Positions 38,104 to 47,365 of a stretch of 64,000 nt of DNA are shown in pieces. The notes under the pieces were generated by a model. That model was given only the letters and a program-made list of their open reading frames with translations. It did not search any database and was not told the origin of the DNA. The DNA is from Bradyrhizobium sp. CB1650 (GTDB lineage: Bacteria; Pseudomonadota; Alphaproteobacteria; Rhizobiales; Xanthobacteraceae), in the NCBI RefSeq assembly GCF_029761915.1, contig NZ_CP121695.1, forward strand, positions 7,097,501-7,161,500. The letters are read 5' to 3'. Numbering within the stretch: position 1 is the first letter of the stretch; each line of letters opens with the position of its first letter. The translations under genes were made by a program, and so were the position numbers.

Positions 38104-38952
38104 CTATCTCAGCCTGACCACCGACGCGGCTTCGGGCGCCGCATCCTGAGCAGGCTCCCCTGTCCCGTCGTCGATATCGACGGTCTTCGGCATCGCCTCC
38201 ATCACCTCGATGCCCTTGCTGTGGCAGATGGTGGCGAGACGCTCGGGCAGTTCCTGGTCGGTGACGAAGGTCTGGATCTGGGTGATATGGGCGATGCGCA
38301 CCGGAGCACTGCGGCGAAGCTTGGTCGAATCGGCAACCAGCATGACGCTACGGGCATTGGCGATGATGGCCTGCGCGACCTGGACCTCGCGATAGTCGAA
38401 ATCGAGCAGCGCGCCCTCCTCGTCGATCGCGGACGCGCCGATGATGGCATAATCGACCTTGAACTGGCCGATCAATTGTGTCGCGGTCGAGCCGACCACG
38501 GCACCGTCGGCGCGCCGCACCGTACCGCCGGCGACCACCACCTCGATCCGGGGATGGCGGTAGAGCAGCATGGCGACGTTGAGATTGTTGGTGATGACGA
38601 GCAGGTCCTCATGCGAGGTCAGCGCGCTCGCGACCTCCTCCGTCGTGGTGCCGATGTTGATGAAGAGCGAGCAGCCGTTCGGGATCAGGGAGGCAGCCGC
38701 GGCCCCGATCGCCTTCTTCTCATCGGCGGCGACGAAGCGCCGGGCCTCATAGGCGAGGTTTTCGACGCCCGATGCGATGATGGCGCCGCCATGGATGCGG
38801 GTCAGCGAGCGGCGCTCGCAGAGATCGTTGAGATCCTTGCGGATAGTCTGCGCCGACACCTCGAAGCGGCGGGCGAGCTCTTCGACCATCACGCGGCCCG
38901 ACGCGCGCGCGATGTTGAGGATTTCAGCTTGGCGATGAGTCAATCCGGTCAC
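38104..38952 (-). CDS. glpR: DeoR-family transcriptional repressor of glycerol genes
   Basis: This 282 aa protein has the DeoR helix-turn-helix at the N-terminus (RQAEILNIARASGRVMVEEL and RRFEVSAQTIRKDLNDLCER) and the DeoRC sugar-phosphate-binding domain after it (FINIGTTTEEVASALTSHED, GGTVRRADGAVVG). GlpR repressors release DNA on binding glycerol 3-phosphate. The start is a GTG at 38952. It is transcribed in the same direction as glpD, 300 bases upstream of it, with an operator-like cluster between, so it probably controls glpD-STPQUV. The C-terminal 25 residues are unusual, being acidic and Ala-rich (DDGTGEPAQDAAPEAA). Confidence 0.92.
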   Translation of the reverse strand: MTGLTHRQAEILNIARASGRVMVEELARRFEVSAQTIRKDLNDLCERRSLTRIHGGAIIASGVENLAYEARRFVAADEKKAIGAAAASLIPNGCSLFINIGTTTEEVASALTSHEDLLVITNNLNVAMLLYRHPRIEVVVAGGTVRRADGAVVGSTATQLIGQFKVDYAIIGASAIDEEGALLDFDYREVQVAQAIIANARSVMLVADSTKLRRSAPVRIAHITQIQTFVTDQELPERLATICHSKGIEVMEAMPKTVDIDDGTGEPAQDAAPEAASVVRLR

Positions 38953-39025
38953 GGCGATGGCCTCAAATCAGTGGATACATGGTGCGGCGGTTCGCGCGAT
39001 CGGTCAATGCAAGAGCTGATCACGG

Positions 39026-39724
39026 TTAACGGACGAGGGCCGGGCCTGCTCGCCACGCCATTGCGGTCGCAAGCCGGGCGAGCAGTTCGGGATCGTCGAA
39101 GGCGTTCGCTGACGCGATCGCCCCGGCCGCAACAAGGTCAGCATGGCTGAGGCTTGTGCGTATCCCGATGGTCGGTATGCCGGCGGCCGTGGCCGACTGC
39201 ACGCCCGAGCGGGAGTCCTCGAACGCGATCGAGGCCCGCGCGCTGGCACCGACGAAGCGCAACCCTTCCTGATAGGGCAGCGGATGCGGCTTACCGTGCA
39301 AGAGCTCATCGCCGATCACGATCGCCTTGAATCGCTCCGTGATGCCGAGGCCTGACAACAGCAGCTCCGCATTCAGCCGCGGCGCGTTGGTGACGGCGAC
39401 CATGGGAATGCCGGCCGCATCCGCCCGGTCGAGCAGCGCCATCAAGCCGGGCAGCGGCTCGATCTGCCCGCCGACCAATGCGCGAAATATCTCCTCCTTC
39501 TCACCGAGGATCGCCGCGCGGCGCTCGAGCGCTTCCTCGGCGAGAAACCGCTCGCCGATCGACGCGTTGGAGAAGCCCTGCAGCTCCTTCGAAAAGCGCG
39601 CGTGGTCGAAGACGTGGCCGCGGGGGCCGAACACCTGGTTGAAAGCCTTCAGGTGCAGTGGGTCGGTGTTGGCGAGCGTGCCGTCGATATCGAACAGCAA
39701 CGCCCTGCCGATGGCCTCGATCAT
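39026..39724 (-). CDS. HAD-superfamily hydrolase (phosphatase/phosphoglucomutase-like)
   Basis: This 232 aa protein has the HAD motifs: nucleophile DIDGTLANTDP (about residues 11-21), VTNAPRLN (motif II Thr), GKPHPLPYQEGL (motif III Lys) and FEDSRSGVQSA (motif IV). The class-I cap sits between motifs I and II. Substrate is unknown; its place upstream of glpR, 73 bases away on the same strand, hints at a sugar or glycerol phosphate. The start at 39724 gives a normal HAD N-terminus; a TTG at 39763 is unlikely. Confidence 0.9.
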   Translation of the reverse strand: MIEAIGRALLFDIDGTLANTDPLHLKAFNQVFGPRGHVFDHARFSKELQGFSNASIGERFLAEEALERRAAILGEKEEIFRALVGGQIEPLPGLMALLDRADAAGIPMVAVTNAPRLNAELLLSGLGITERFKAIVIGDELLHGKPHPLPYQEGLRFVGASARASIAFEDSRSGVQSATAAGIPTIGIRTSLSHADLVAAGAIASANAFDDPELLARLATAMAWRAGPALVR

Positions 39725-39879
39725 TTCCGTACTTTCCCTCGCGCGCCGCGCATCAATGCGCAAGACGTATCAATACGACCTCGCTCGCGCAATGCAGCGC
39801 ATCGCATGACGACGATGCGCCCCTCGACAAAGTCGCGCGCGGCTGCAACACTCGCGGCAAGATCAAAAAGGAGGAAACG

Positions 39880-40359
39880 ATGATCATCAACCGGCGCGAG
39901 CTTTCCATCTCGGGCTTGGCTCTCTCGACCCTGGCCGTCTCCACCATGGCCTTCACAGCTTCCGGTGCGGTCCCGGCGAAGGCCGCCTCGGCGGACGAAG
40001 AAGCCGTGGCGAAGAAGGTCGAGGCCTTCCGCCTCGCCCAGATCGCGGCCGACCCGAAGGCGCTCGGCGTGCTGTGCTGGGATGATCTGAGCTACAGCCA
40101 TTCCAGCGGCAAGGTCGAGGACAAGGCCACCTTCATCGCCAATGCCACCGACGGCAAATCGAAATTCCTGTCGATCGAATACAAAGACCCGACCATCAAG
40201 GTCGTCGGTCCCGCCGCGATCGTGCGCTTCCACTGGGTCGCCGAGCAGGAGATGGCGGCCGATGGGAAGAAAGTGCCGACCAACCTTCACATCCTGATGA
40301 ACTGGCAGAAGCAGGGCGACGACTGGAAGCTGCTGTCGCGCGCCGCCACGAAGCTGTGA
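39880..40359 (+). CDS. Exported SnoaL/NTF2-like protein
   Basis: This 159 aa protein begins with a signal sequence of Tat appearance (NRRELSISGLALSTLAVSTM, twin Arg at residues 5-6) and has a SnoaL/DUF4440-like NTF2 fold after it: VEAFRLAQIAADPKALGVLC, DDLSYSHSSGKVEDKATFIA and HWVAEQEMAADGKKVPTNLH. Members of this fold bind small ligands or act as isomerases; no catalytic residues can be pointed out here. The start at 39880 follows GAGGAAACG. It is divergent from the HAD gene and followed by a repeat. Confidence 0.85.
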   Translation: MIINRRELSISGLALSTLAVSTMAFTASGAVPAKAASADEEAVAKKVEAFRLAQIAADPKALGVLCWDDLSYSHSSGKVEDKATFIANATDGKSKFLSIEYKDPTIKVVGPAAIVRFHWVAEQEMAADGKKVPTNLHILMNWQKQGDDWKLLSRAATKL

Positions 40360-40363
40360 TGAT

Positions 40364-40526
40364 TCTCCTCACCCTCTCCCCTTGTGGGAGAGGGTGGCTC
40401 GCCGCGCTAGCGGCGAGACGGGTGAGGGGTCTCTCTCCGCGAACACTTCTCTCTCGATCTGAGATTGCTGAAGCAACCCCTCATCCGGCGCTTCGCGCCA
40501 CCTTCTCCCACAAAGGGAGAAGGGAT
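40364..40526. repeat. Intergenic repeat with CCTCTCCC / GGGAGAGG palindromes
   Basis: Begins ACCCTCTCCCCTTGTGGG, with arms pairing to GGGAGAGGGT, and a second half ending in ACAAAGGGAGAAGG. It includes CGCCGCGCTAGCGGCG. Elements of this pattern are common between genes in rhizobia. No coding capacity. A short fragment of the same kind is at 24067-24090. Confidence 0.7.
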
Positions 40527-40595
40527 GACAGCGATGTCCTCGGCAAAAGATTCCGACCTCGCGCTGCGTGCGCCCCGGAATGACAGGCGGAAATA

Positions 40596-40787
40596 TTACG
40601 CCGCCTCCTGCACCTCGCCGTTAACCAGCTTGCGCGCGGCGCGCTCGGCTTCGCGGGCGTTGCGGAAGATTTGGCCTTCCAGGCGATTGAAACGATCGGA
40701 TGAGGCGAAGAAGCAGTAGCCTCCTTGATTGCGAACGACGATACCTGCGGTCTGCGAATCGACTTCGATGATGTAGCTGTCCGGCAT
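40596..40787 (-). CDS. Small conserved hypothetical protein
   Basis: This 63 aa protein has the form SYIIEVDSQTAGIVVRNQGG followed by YCFFASSDRFNRLEGQIFRN and a helical Arg/Ala tail. The sequence suggests a small beta-hairpin followed by a helix. I chose the ATG at 40787, which has GAGGAAAC upstream; a longer frame is open to 40973 but looks non-coding. It is likely a genuine gene since its composition is protein-like and not Arg-rich as in shadow frames. Function is unknown. Confidence 0.65.
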   Translation of the reverse strand: MPDSYIIEVDSQTAGIVVRNQGGYCFFASSDRFNRLEGQIFRNAREAERAARKLVNGEVQEAA

Positions 40788-41007
40788 GGCCCGTTGTTTC
40801 CTCAGTGCGGGCAAATAACGGTGGTTCTGCCCAAAAGTTCCTAGGGCAAATCGGCCGTTTTCGTCCCCGAATCGACACGCAACTGAGTACGCCGGGACCT
40901 CATCCCTTTTATGACTGGTTCTTGGCGAAGCCGCGACGCGATGACTCACGGATGCCGCGATCAGTCGCGGCAATGACAGCGAGGATGAGGCATGGCGCCG
41001 CGCGCGA

Positions 41008-41418
41008 TTACGTCGCGATTGATGCGTCGGTCTGGCGAACCGATTGCGGCCGGCCGTGTTCGTCGATCGAGACGTAGGTGAAATTGCCGTCGGTGACGAG
41101 GAACGGATGCTCCTCCCCGCGACGAAGCGCCCAGGCTTCGAGATGCACGGTGAGCGAGGTACGCCCCACGCGAACGAGATTTGCGTAGACCGAGACGAGA
41201 TCGCCGACGTAGACGGCCTTGCGGAAATTCATCGCTTCGATCGCCACCGTGACGGTGCGCGACTTCGCCAGCTTCGACGCGAACACGCCGCCGCCGACGT
41301 CCATCTGGCTGAGCAGCCAGCCGCCGAAGATGTCGCCATTGGCGTTGGTGTCTGCGGGCATCGCCAGCGTGCGAATGCAGAGATCGCCCCTCGGCTCGGT
41401 GTCGGCCTGTTCGCTCAT
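41008..41418 (-). CDS. Acyl-CoA thioesterase (YciA-like hotdog)
   Basis: This 136 aa protein has the hotdog-fold thioesterase signature: LAMPADTNANGDIFGGWLLS (Asn/Asp near residues 24-28, as in YciA) and TVTVAIEAMNFRKAVYVGDL. It would hydrolyse acyl-CoA to free acid and CoA in the cytoplasm. It lies right after the fad hydratase/dehydrogenase gene on the same strand and is probably the last gene of the beta-oxidation operon. The start at 41418 has GAGAGG upstream; a GTG at 41427 would overlap the preceding stop. Confidence 0.92.
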   Translation of the reverse strand: MSEQADTEPRGDLCIRTLAMPADTNANGDIFGGWLLSQMDVGGGVFASKLAKSRTVTVAIEAMNFRKAVYVGDLVSVYANLVRVGRTSLTVHLEAWALRRGEEHPFLVTDGNFTYVSIDEHGRPQSVRQTDASIAT

Positions 41419-41423
41419 GCCTC

Positions 41424-43520
41424 TCACTTGAAATTGTCCCAGCCCGGATCGGGCGCGAAGCGGCCGCCGAATCGTTCGGCCAGCGCACGCAAGGTGGCGA
41501 CGACGTTGTCGGCGCCGCGCGTGCGCGCGTAATTCAACGGACCCCCGCGGAACGGCGCGTAACCAGTGCCGAAGATCATGGCGCCGTCGACCGCATCCGC
41601 ATCGTCGACGATGCCTTCGCGAAGCGCTGCGACGCAGACGTTGGAGATCGGCAGGATCAGCCGATCGATCATCTGGTCGGTGAAACGCGGGCCGGTCTCC
41701 GGCAACGGCGCCTTCTCCGCCTTGCCGGCCTTCCAGACGTAAAAGCCCTTGCCGCTCTTGCGGCCGAGCTCACCCTTCGCGACCTTGTCGCGCAGCCAAG
41801 CCGGCGTCGGCGGCAGCAGATCGCCGAACTTGGTGCGCAGCATGTCGCCGACGTCCAGACAGATGTCGAGCCCGACCTGGTCGGCGAGTTCGATCGGTCC
41901 CATCGGCATGCCGAACTGTCCGGCCGCGGCATCGATCAGGCGCTGGTCGATCTTCTCGTCCAGCATCACCATCGCTTCCAGCATGTACGGTGTCAGCGCG
42001 CGGTTGACGAGGAAGCCGGGCGAGCTCTTCACGGAGAGCGGCAGACGGTCGATCGCGCCGACGAAGGCGAGCGCCTCCTTCAGCACTTGCGGATCGTTCC
42101 CGTCATGGCTGACGACCTCCACCAGTTGCAGCCGCGACACCGGATTGAAGAAGTGCAGGCCGACGAGCCGCTCCGGCCGCGCCAGACCGCTCTGCAGATC
42201 CTGGAGCGGGATGCTCGAGGTGTTGGTAGCGAGAATCGCGCCCGGCTTCATCCGCGGCTCGAGCCCGGTATAGACCTTCTGCTTGAGCTCCAGCTTTTCC
42301 GGCACCGCCTCGATGATCAGGTCGGCGTTGCGGACGCCCTCGCCGTCCATGTCCGGAACGAGACGATCGAGCGCGTCGCGTACCTCGGTGGGCTTGCGGA
42401 TGATCTTGCCGTAGAGCTCGGAGGCGCGCTTGACCGCACCCGCGATCGGCTCCGCCTTCATGTCGGCGAGCGAGACGCGAAGCCCCTGGCTCGCTACCCA
42501 AGCGGCGATGTCGCCGCCCATGGCGCCGGCGCCGATGACGTGGACATGCTTGACCGTGTTGCCGGAGCCGGCGGCCTTCTTCATCTGCTCGCGCAGGAAG
42601 AACACCCGGATCAGATTCTGCGCTGTCGACGTCACCATCAGCTTGGCGAACGAGGCCAGCTCGGCCTTCAGCATCGCCGCCTTGTTGCCGCCATGTGCCT
42701 CCCAGAGATCGATCAGCGCGTACGGCGCGGGATAGTGCTCGCGGGACGCCGCCTTCGCGGCCTCCGAGCGCATGCGCCTGGCAAGCAGCCCGCGCACGGG
42801 GCCGAAATTGGCCGCGCGGGTGAGAAGGCCAGGCCGGGCCCGCTTCAGCCGGCCGAACAGCGCCTCCCTCACCGCGTTGGGAACGTGCCGCTCCTGCGTC
42901 ACGGTATCGACGAGGCCAAGCGATCTGGCGCGGCGCGCGTCGATGGTGCGGCCGGTCAGCATCAAGGGCATCGACTGCGCCGGATTCACCAGCGTCGTGA
43001 AGCGCGCGGTGCCGCCGAGGCCGGGATGCAGGCCGAGCATCACCTCCGGGAAGCCGAAGCGCGCGTTGTCGATGGCGATGCGCGACTGGCAGGCGAGCGC
43101 GACCTCGAGCCCGCCGCCGAGGCAGAAGCCGTGGATGACCACGACCGTCGGCAACCGAAGCGCCTCCAGATGATCGACCACGGCATGCGCGCTGCGGATG
43201 CGCGTCTCCACCATGGCGGGATCGGAAGCGCCGCGGAATTCGTTGACGTCGGCGCCCGCAATGAAGCCGGACGGCTTTGCCGAACGGATCACGAGGCCGG
43301 CCGGGCGCTCGGTCTCGATCGCCGCGAGCACGGCGTCGAACTCCTCCATCACGTCCGCGGACAGGGTGTTGGCACTGGAATCGGCGCGGTCGAACAGCAG
43401 CCAGCCGACACCATCGGCATCGCGCGTCAGCTTGAAGTGACGATAAGGCCCGTCGGCCGCGGGCTGAGGCCCGAGCGCAAGCACGCGGCCGGCGAGCGCG
43501 GTCATGATCTTCGAATCCAT
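41424..43520 (-). CDS. Fused enoyl-CoA hydratase / 3-hydroxyacyl-CoA dehydrogenase (FadJ/FadB-like)
   Basis: This 698 aa protein has an N-terminal crotonase domain (about residues 20-220: IHGFCLGGGLEVALACQSRI and GLHPGLGGTARF) and an NAD-binding 3-hydroxyacyl-CoA dehydrogenase domain (HVIGAGAMGGDIAAWVASQG, about 325-345; then NTSSIPL and LHFFNPVSRL). It carries out hydration and oxidation steps of fatty-acid beta-oxidation. The start at 43520 leaves a 2-base gap from the thiolase stop. The length agrees with FadB/FadJ (about 715-730 aa). It is the third gene of the fad operon. Confidence 0.95.
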   Translation of the reverse strand: MDSKIMTALAGRVLALGPQPAADGPYRHFKLTRDADGVGWLLFDRADSSANTLSADVMEEFDAVLAAIETERPAGLVIRSAKPSGFIAGADVNEFRGASDPAMVETRIRSAHAVVDHLEALRLPTVVVIHGFCLGGGLEVALACQSRIAIDNARFGFPEVMLGLHPGLGGTARFTTLVNPAQSMPLMLTGRTIDARRARSLGLVDTVTQERHVPNAVREALFGRLKRARPGLLTRAANFGPVRGLLARRMRSEAAKAASREHYPAPYALIDLWEAHGGNKAAMLKAELASFAKLMVTSTAQNLIRVFFLREQMKKAAGSGNTVKHVHVIGAGAMGGDIAAWVASQGLRVSLADMKAEPIAGAVKRASELYGKIIRKPTEVRDALDRLVPDMDGEGVRNADLIIEAVPEKLELKQKVYTGLEPRMKPGAILATNTSSIPLQDLQSGLARPERLVGLHFFNPVSRLQLVEVVSHDGNDPQVLKEALAFVGAIDRLPLSVKSSPGFLVNRALTPYMLEAMVMLDEKIDQRLIDAAAGQFGMPMGPIELADQVGLDICLDVGDMLRTKFGDLLPPTPAWLRDKVAKGELGRKSGKGFYVWKAGKAEKAPLPETGPRFTDQMIDRLILPISNVCVAALREGIVDDADAVDGAMIFGTGYAPFRGGPLNYARTRGADNVVATLRALAERFGGRFAPDPGWDNFK

Positions 43521-43522
43521 GG

Positions 43523-44806
43523 TCACACCGCCTCGATCAGCATGGCGCCGCCGAGCCCGCCGCCGATGCATTCGGTGGCGACGCCGCGCCGCGTGCCGAG
43601 CCGCTTCATGGCGTTGACGAGGTGCAGGACGATGCGGTTGCCGGAGGTGCCGACGGGATGGCCGAGCGAGATCGCACCGCCATCGACATTGAGTTTTTCA
43701 CGGTCGATCTCGCCGGCGGCGCCGTCGAGTCCCAGGATCTCGCGGCAAAACTTTTCATCATTCCAGGCGGCGAGGCAGCCGAGCACCTGCGTGGCGAAGG
43801 CCTCGTTGAGCTCCCAGGTTTCAACGTCCTTGATGGTAAGGTTGTTACGCGTAAGCACCGGCGTTGCCGACATGACCGGCCCGAGGCCCATGATGCTCGG
43901 ATCGAGCGCGGCCCAGTTGCTGTCGATGATGACCGCCTTCGGTGTCAGCTTGTGCTTTGCCACCGCCTCATCCGAGGCAAGGATCACCCAGCAGGCGCCG
44001 TCGGTGATCTGCGAGGAATTGCCGGCGGTGACCTGGCCGAAGGGACGCTCGAACACCGGTCTCAGCTTCGCCAGCGTCTCCGCCGTGGAGTCAGGCCGCA
44101 CGCCGTCGTCATGATCGAAGAACTTGCCGTCGCGGCAAAAGGCGGTCTCGACCTCGCCCTTGAGATATCCCTGCGCCTGCGCATGGGCGAGCCGGCGATG
44201 GCTCTCGGCGGCATAGGCATCGGACTGCGCACGGGTGATGCCGAAGAGATGGCCCACGACCTCGGCCGTCTGGCCCATGTTCAACTCGGTGATGGGATCG
44301 GTCAATCCGCGCTCGAGGCCAATGATCGGCTTCAGGAAGCGCGGCCGCACTTTGAGCGCCGCGCCGATCTTGGCGGCCACGCCCTTGGCGGTCGCGAGCC
44401 CGGCAAACCAGCGCACGCCGCCATTGGGCCAGACCAGCGGCGCGTGGCTCAGCGCCTCGGTGCCTCCGGCAAGGATCATGTCGGCGTGCCCTTCACGGAT
44501 GTAGCGATAGGCCGTGTCGATCGACTGCATGCCGGAGCCGCAATTGATCTGTACGGTGAAGGCGACCATGTCCTCGCCCATGCCGAGCCTGAGCGCGGCG
44601 ACGCGGGCCGGATTCATTTCGTCCGCAATCACGTTGACGCAGCCGAGGATGACCTGGTCGAAGGCGGTGGACGCGAACGGCTGGCGCGCCAGCAGCGGCC
44701 GGCCGCATTGCACGGCGAGATCGACCGGCGTGAACGGGCCCGGCCCCGAGCGCGCCTTGAGAAACGGCGTCCGGCTGCCGTCGACGATGAAAACCGGCCG
44801 TGCCAT
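43523..44806 (-). CDS. Acetyl-CoA acetyltransferase (thiolase, FadA/FadI-like)
   Basis: This 427 aa thiolase removes acetyl-CoA from 3-ketoacyl-CoA in the last step of beta-oxidation. The nucleophile is Cys89 in VQINCGSGMQS, and the second active region is GGAISLGHPVGTSG with the third at VATECIGGGLGGA. The N-terminal FIVDGSRTPF is typical. It sits between fadE (TGATG overlap with the fadE stop) and the hydratase/dehydrogenase gene. Length is close to FadI of E. coli (436 aa). Substrate chain length cannot be judged. Confidence 0.95.
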   Translation of the reverse strand: MARPVFIVDGSRTPFLKARSGPGPFTPVDLAVQCGRPLLARQPFASTAFDQVILGCVNVIADEMNPARVAALRLGMGEDMVAFTVQINCGSGMQSIDTAYRYIREGHADMILAGGTEALSHAPLVWPNGGVRWFAGLATAKGVAAKIGAALKVRPRFLKPIIGLERGLTDPITELNMGQTAEVVGHLFGITRAQSDAYAAESHRRLAHAQAQGYLKGEVETAFCRDGKFFDHDDGVRPDSTAETLAKLRPVFERPFGQVTAGNSSQITDGACWVILASDEAVAKHKLTPKAVIIDSNWAALDPSIMGLGPVMSATPVLTRNNLTIKDVETWELNEAFATQVLGCLAAWNDEKFCREILGLDGAAGEIDREKLNVDGGAISLGHPVGTSGNRIVLHLVNAMKRLGTRRGVATECIGGGLGGAMLIEAV

Positions 44807-47073
44807 CAGCTCGCCGCCCTCTGTTCACCGAGTTCCTGGAAGAACTGATGCACGTCGCCGGTTCTCTTGTAAATCGGCGACAGCGCTTCAGGCGCGAAAT
44901 CATCGACTTCGATCACTCTTGTGACAGCTTCGCTGGCCGCCGCAAGCTGCTCGCCTTCGGCCTGCGTAATCACGCCTTTGGTGACCGCCTCCTTCCAGTC
45001 GCCGATACTCGCGGCACGCATGCGTTTTGCGATCGCATCGCTGGCTGCGAGCAGCTTGAACGCACGCTCCAGCCGGGCAAAGCCGCCGTCATCATCGACA
45101 TGAGCGATATCCGGCGTGAGGCGGTCGCGCGCTGCCGACGGCTCCAGCACGAGGCTGGCGCATTGGTGCACGACGCGGTCGGACGGGCCGAGCACGCGGG
45201 CGCCGAAGGGCTGGACCACGAGCTTGAGGATCACAGCAATGATGCGGTTCGGCAGATTGGCGAGGATCTCGGCGAGCCTGTTCTCGATCGTCTTGAAGCC
45301 GGTGGCCATGCACCATTCGAGCGCGGCGAAATCGTCCTTCTGCCGGCCTTCATCCTGCCAGCGCTTCAGCGCGGCCGAGAGCAGATACAGCTCGGAGAGG
45401 ATGTCGCCGAAGCGCGCCGACAGCATCTCCTTGCGCTTCAGCGCACCGCCGAGCGTGAGCAGCGCCACGTCGGCGCAGAGCGCGAAGGCCGCCGAATAGC
45501 GCGAGAGCTGGCGATAGAACGGCGTCGCCTCGCCTGCGTCCGGTGCCGGTGCGAACGCGCCAAACGTCCAGCTCCGACCGAGGGCGCGCAACAACGTCTG
45601 GAAGCTGTGGCCGACATGCTTCCAGAGCACCTTGTCGAAGGCGGTGAGCCCGCGCTCGCGGTCGGTGTCGGCGAGCGCGTTCATCTCGTCGAGCAGATAG
45701 GGATGGGCGCGGATCGCGCCCTGCCCGAACACGATGAGGTTGCGGGTCAGAATGTTGGCTCCTTCCACGGTGATGCCGACCGGCACGGCACGGTGGAGAT
45801 TGCCGAGATAGTTTTGCGGCCCGTCGATCACGGCCTTGCCGCCATGGATGTCCATGGCGTCGTCCACCGCGGTTCGCATCCGCTCGGTCGCGTGCAGCTT
45901 CATGATGCCGGAGATGACGGCAGGATGAACCCCGGCATTCAGCGCTGCGCAGGTGAGCCGTCGCGCCGCGTCGAGCTGGTAGGCCGTCGCGACGATCCGC
46001 GCCAGCGGCTCTTCGACGCCCTCGAACTTGGAGATGGAGATGCCAAACTGCTCGCGGATGCGGGCATAGGCGCCGGTGGTTCGCGCCGCGAAGGCCGCGC
46101 CCGCGGCCGAGAGCGACGGCAGCGAGATGCCGCGTCCGGCGGCGAGCGCCGTCATCAGCATCTTCCAGCCCTGCCCCAGCCGCTCCTTGCCACCGATGAC
46201 GTAATCGAGCGGGATGAAGACGTCGCGGCCCCGGTTCGGGCCGTTCTGGAACACCTGCATCGCCGGCAGATGGCGATGGCCGATCTCGACGCCGGGCAAG
46301 CTGGTCGGGATCAGAGCTACGGTGATGCCGAGCTCCTCCTGATTGCCCACGATGTGATCGGGATCATAGGCCTTGAAGGCGAGGCCCAGCAGCGTCGCGA
46401 CGGGGCCGAGCGTGATGTAGCGCTTGTGCCAGTTGAGCCTGAGGCCGACGACCTCACGGCCCTCGATAATGCCCTTGCAGATGATGCCGGTGTCGACCAT
46501 CGAGGCCGCATCGGAGCCGGCTTCCGGGCTGGTCAGGCCGAAGCAGGGAATGTCGCGGCCGTCGGCAAGGCGCGGCAGCCAGCGCTCTTGCTGCTCCTTC
46601 GTGCCGAAGCGCATCAGGAGCTCGCCGGGCCCGAGCGAGTTCGGAACCATCACCGTGACGGCAGCCGCGATCGAGCGGGTCGAGATCTTGCGCACGACTT
46701 CCGAATGGGCATAGGGCGAGAAGCCGAGGCCGCCGAACTCTTTCGGAATAATCATGCCGAAGAATTTCTCGCGCTTGATGAAATGCCAGACCTCGTGCGG
46801 CAGGTCGCGCCATTCCCAAAAAATCTTCCACTCGTCGAGCATGGCACAGAGCTCGTTGACCGGGCCCTTGAGGAACGCCTGCTCCTCTTCGGTCAGCGTC
46901 GCCGGAGCGACGTTCAGCAGTTTCGACCAGTCGGGATTGCCGGTGAAGAGATCGGCGTCCCACCAGACGTCGCCGGCCTCCAGCGCCTCACGCTCGGTGT
47001 CGGACATCGCCGGCAAGGCGCCGCGCGCGAGAGCGAAGATCGGCTTGGTGAGGGTGTCGCGGCGGAAGCTCAT
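44806..47073 (-). CDS. fadE: Acyl-CoA dehydrogenase, FadE type
   Basis: This 755 aa flavoenzyme introduces the first double bond in fatty acyl-CoA. It has the FadE layout: an N-terminal helical region, an acyl-CoA dehydrogenase core (CFGLTSPEAGSDAASM and GQGWKMLMTALAAGRGISLP) and the C-terminal DUF1974 region (about residues 480-755). E. coli FadE is longer (814 aa), but alphaproteobacterial forms are near this length. It starts the fad operon. The ATG at 47073 has GAGG 8 bases upstream. The enzyme is usually membrane-associated in E. coli; no clear membrane helix is obvious here. Confidence 0.95.
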   Translation of the reverse strand: MSFRRDTLTKPIFALARGALPAMSDTEREALEAGDVWWDADLFTGNPDWSKLLNVAPATLTEEEQAFLKGPVNELCAMLDEWKIFWEWRDLPHEVWHFIKREKFFGMIIPKEFGGLGFSPYAHSEVVRKISTRSIAAAVTVMVPNSLGPGELLMRFGTKEQQERWLPRLADGRDIPCFGLTSPEAGSDAASMVDTGIICKGIIEGREVVGLRLNWHKRYITLGPVATLLGLAFKAYDPDHIVGNQEELGITVALIPTSLPGVEIGHRHLPAMQVFQNGPNRGRDVFIPLDYVIGGKERLGQGWKMLMTALAAGRGISLPSLSAAGAAFAARTTGAYARIREQFGISISKFEGVEEPLARIVATAYQLDAARRLTCAALNAGVHPAVISGIMKLHATERMRTAVDDAMDIHGGKAVIDGPQNYLGNLHRAVPVGITVEGANILTRNLIVFGQGAIRAHPYLLDEMNALADTDRERGLTAFDKVLWKHVGHSFQTLLRALGRSWTFGAFAPAPDAGEATPFYRQLSRYSAAFALCADVALLTLGGALKRKEMLSARFGDILSELYLLSAALKRWQDEGRQKDDFAALEWCMATGFKTIENRLAEILANLPNRIIAVILKLVVQPFGARVLGPSDRVVHQCASLVLEPSAARDRLTPDIAHVDDDGGFARLERAFKLLAASDAIAKRMRAASIGDWKEAVTKGVITQAEGEQLAAASEAVTRVIEVDDFAPEALSPIYKRTGDVHQFFQELGEQRAAS

Positions 47074-47246
47074 GGCAAAACCTCATGATCGGCGCGGATG
47101 AGGAGGCATTTTAGCGGAAGTTGGCCGGCGGAAGTGAACACTTCGCCCGCAAAAAGAAGCGAATTGACGCGGCCGGGCGGCCCAGGGTCATAACGGCCGG
47201 GGCGCGGTGGCAGTTCCGGGAGAGTAAGGTGAGATGCCTGCACACC

Positions 47247-47346
47247 GTCATTCCGGGGCGACGCGAAAGCGTCGAGCCCGGAATCCATAACCACGATCGG
47301 GGACATGGATTCCGGGCTCGCGCCTGACGGCGCGCCCCGGAATGAC
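47247..47346. repeat. GTCATTCCGGGGC-type palindromic repeat
   Basis: A 100-base inverted repeat starting GTCATTCCGGGGCG and ending GCCCCGGAATGAC, very similar to the unit at 17345-17449. It sits in the 292-base gap between fadE and the flavin reductase. Confidence 0.8.
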
Positions 47347-47365
47347 GGTGTGGAAAGAGGCGGGC

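Noticed and set aside
42087..44114. Plus-strand frame of 675 codons opposite the fad genes
   Set aside because: Antisense shadow across two well-supported genes, no domain.
44800..47088. Plus-strand frame of 762 codons opposite fadE
   Set aside because: Antisense shadow; fadE is certain.
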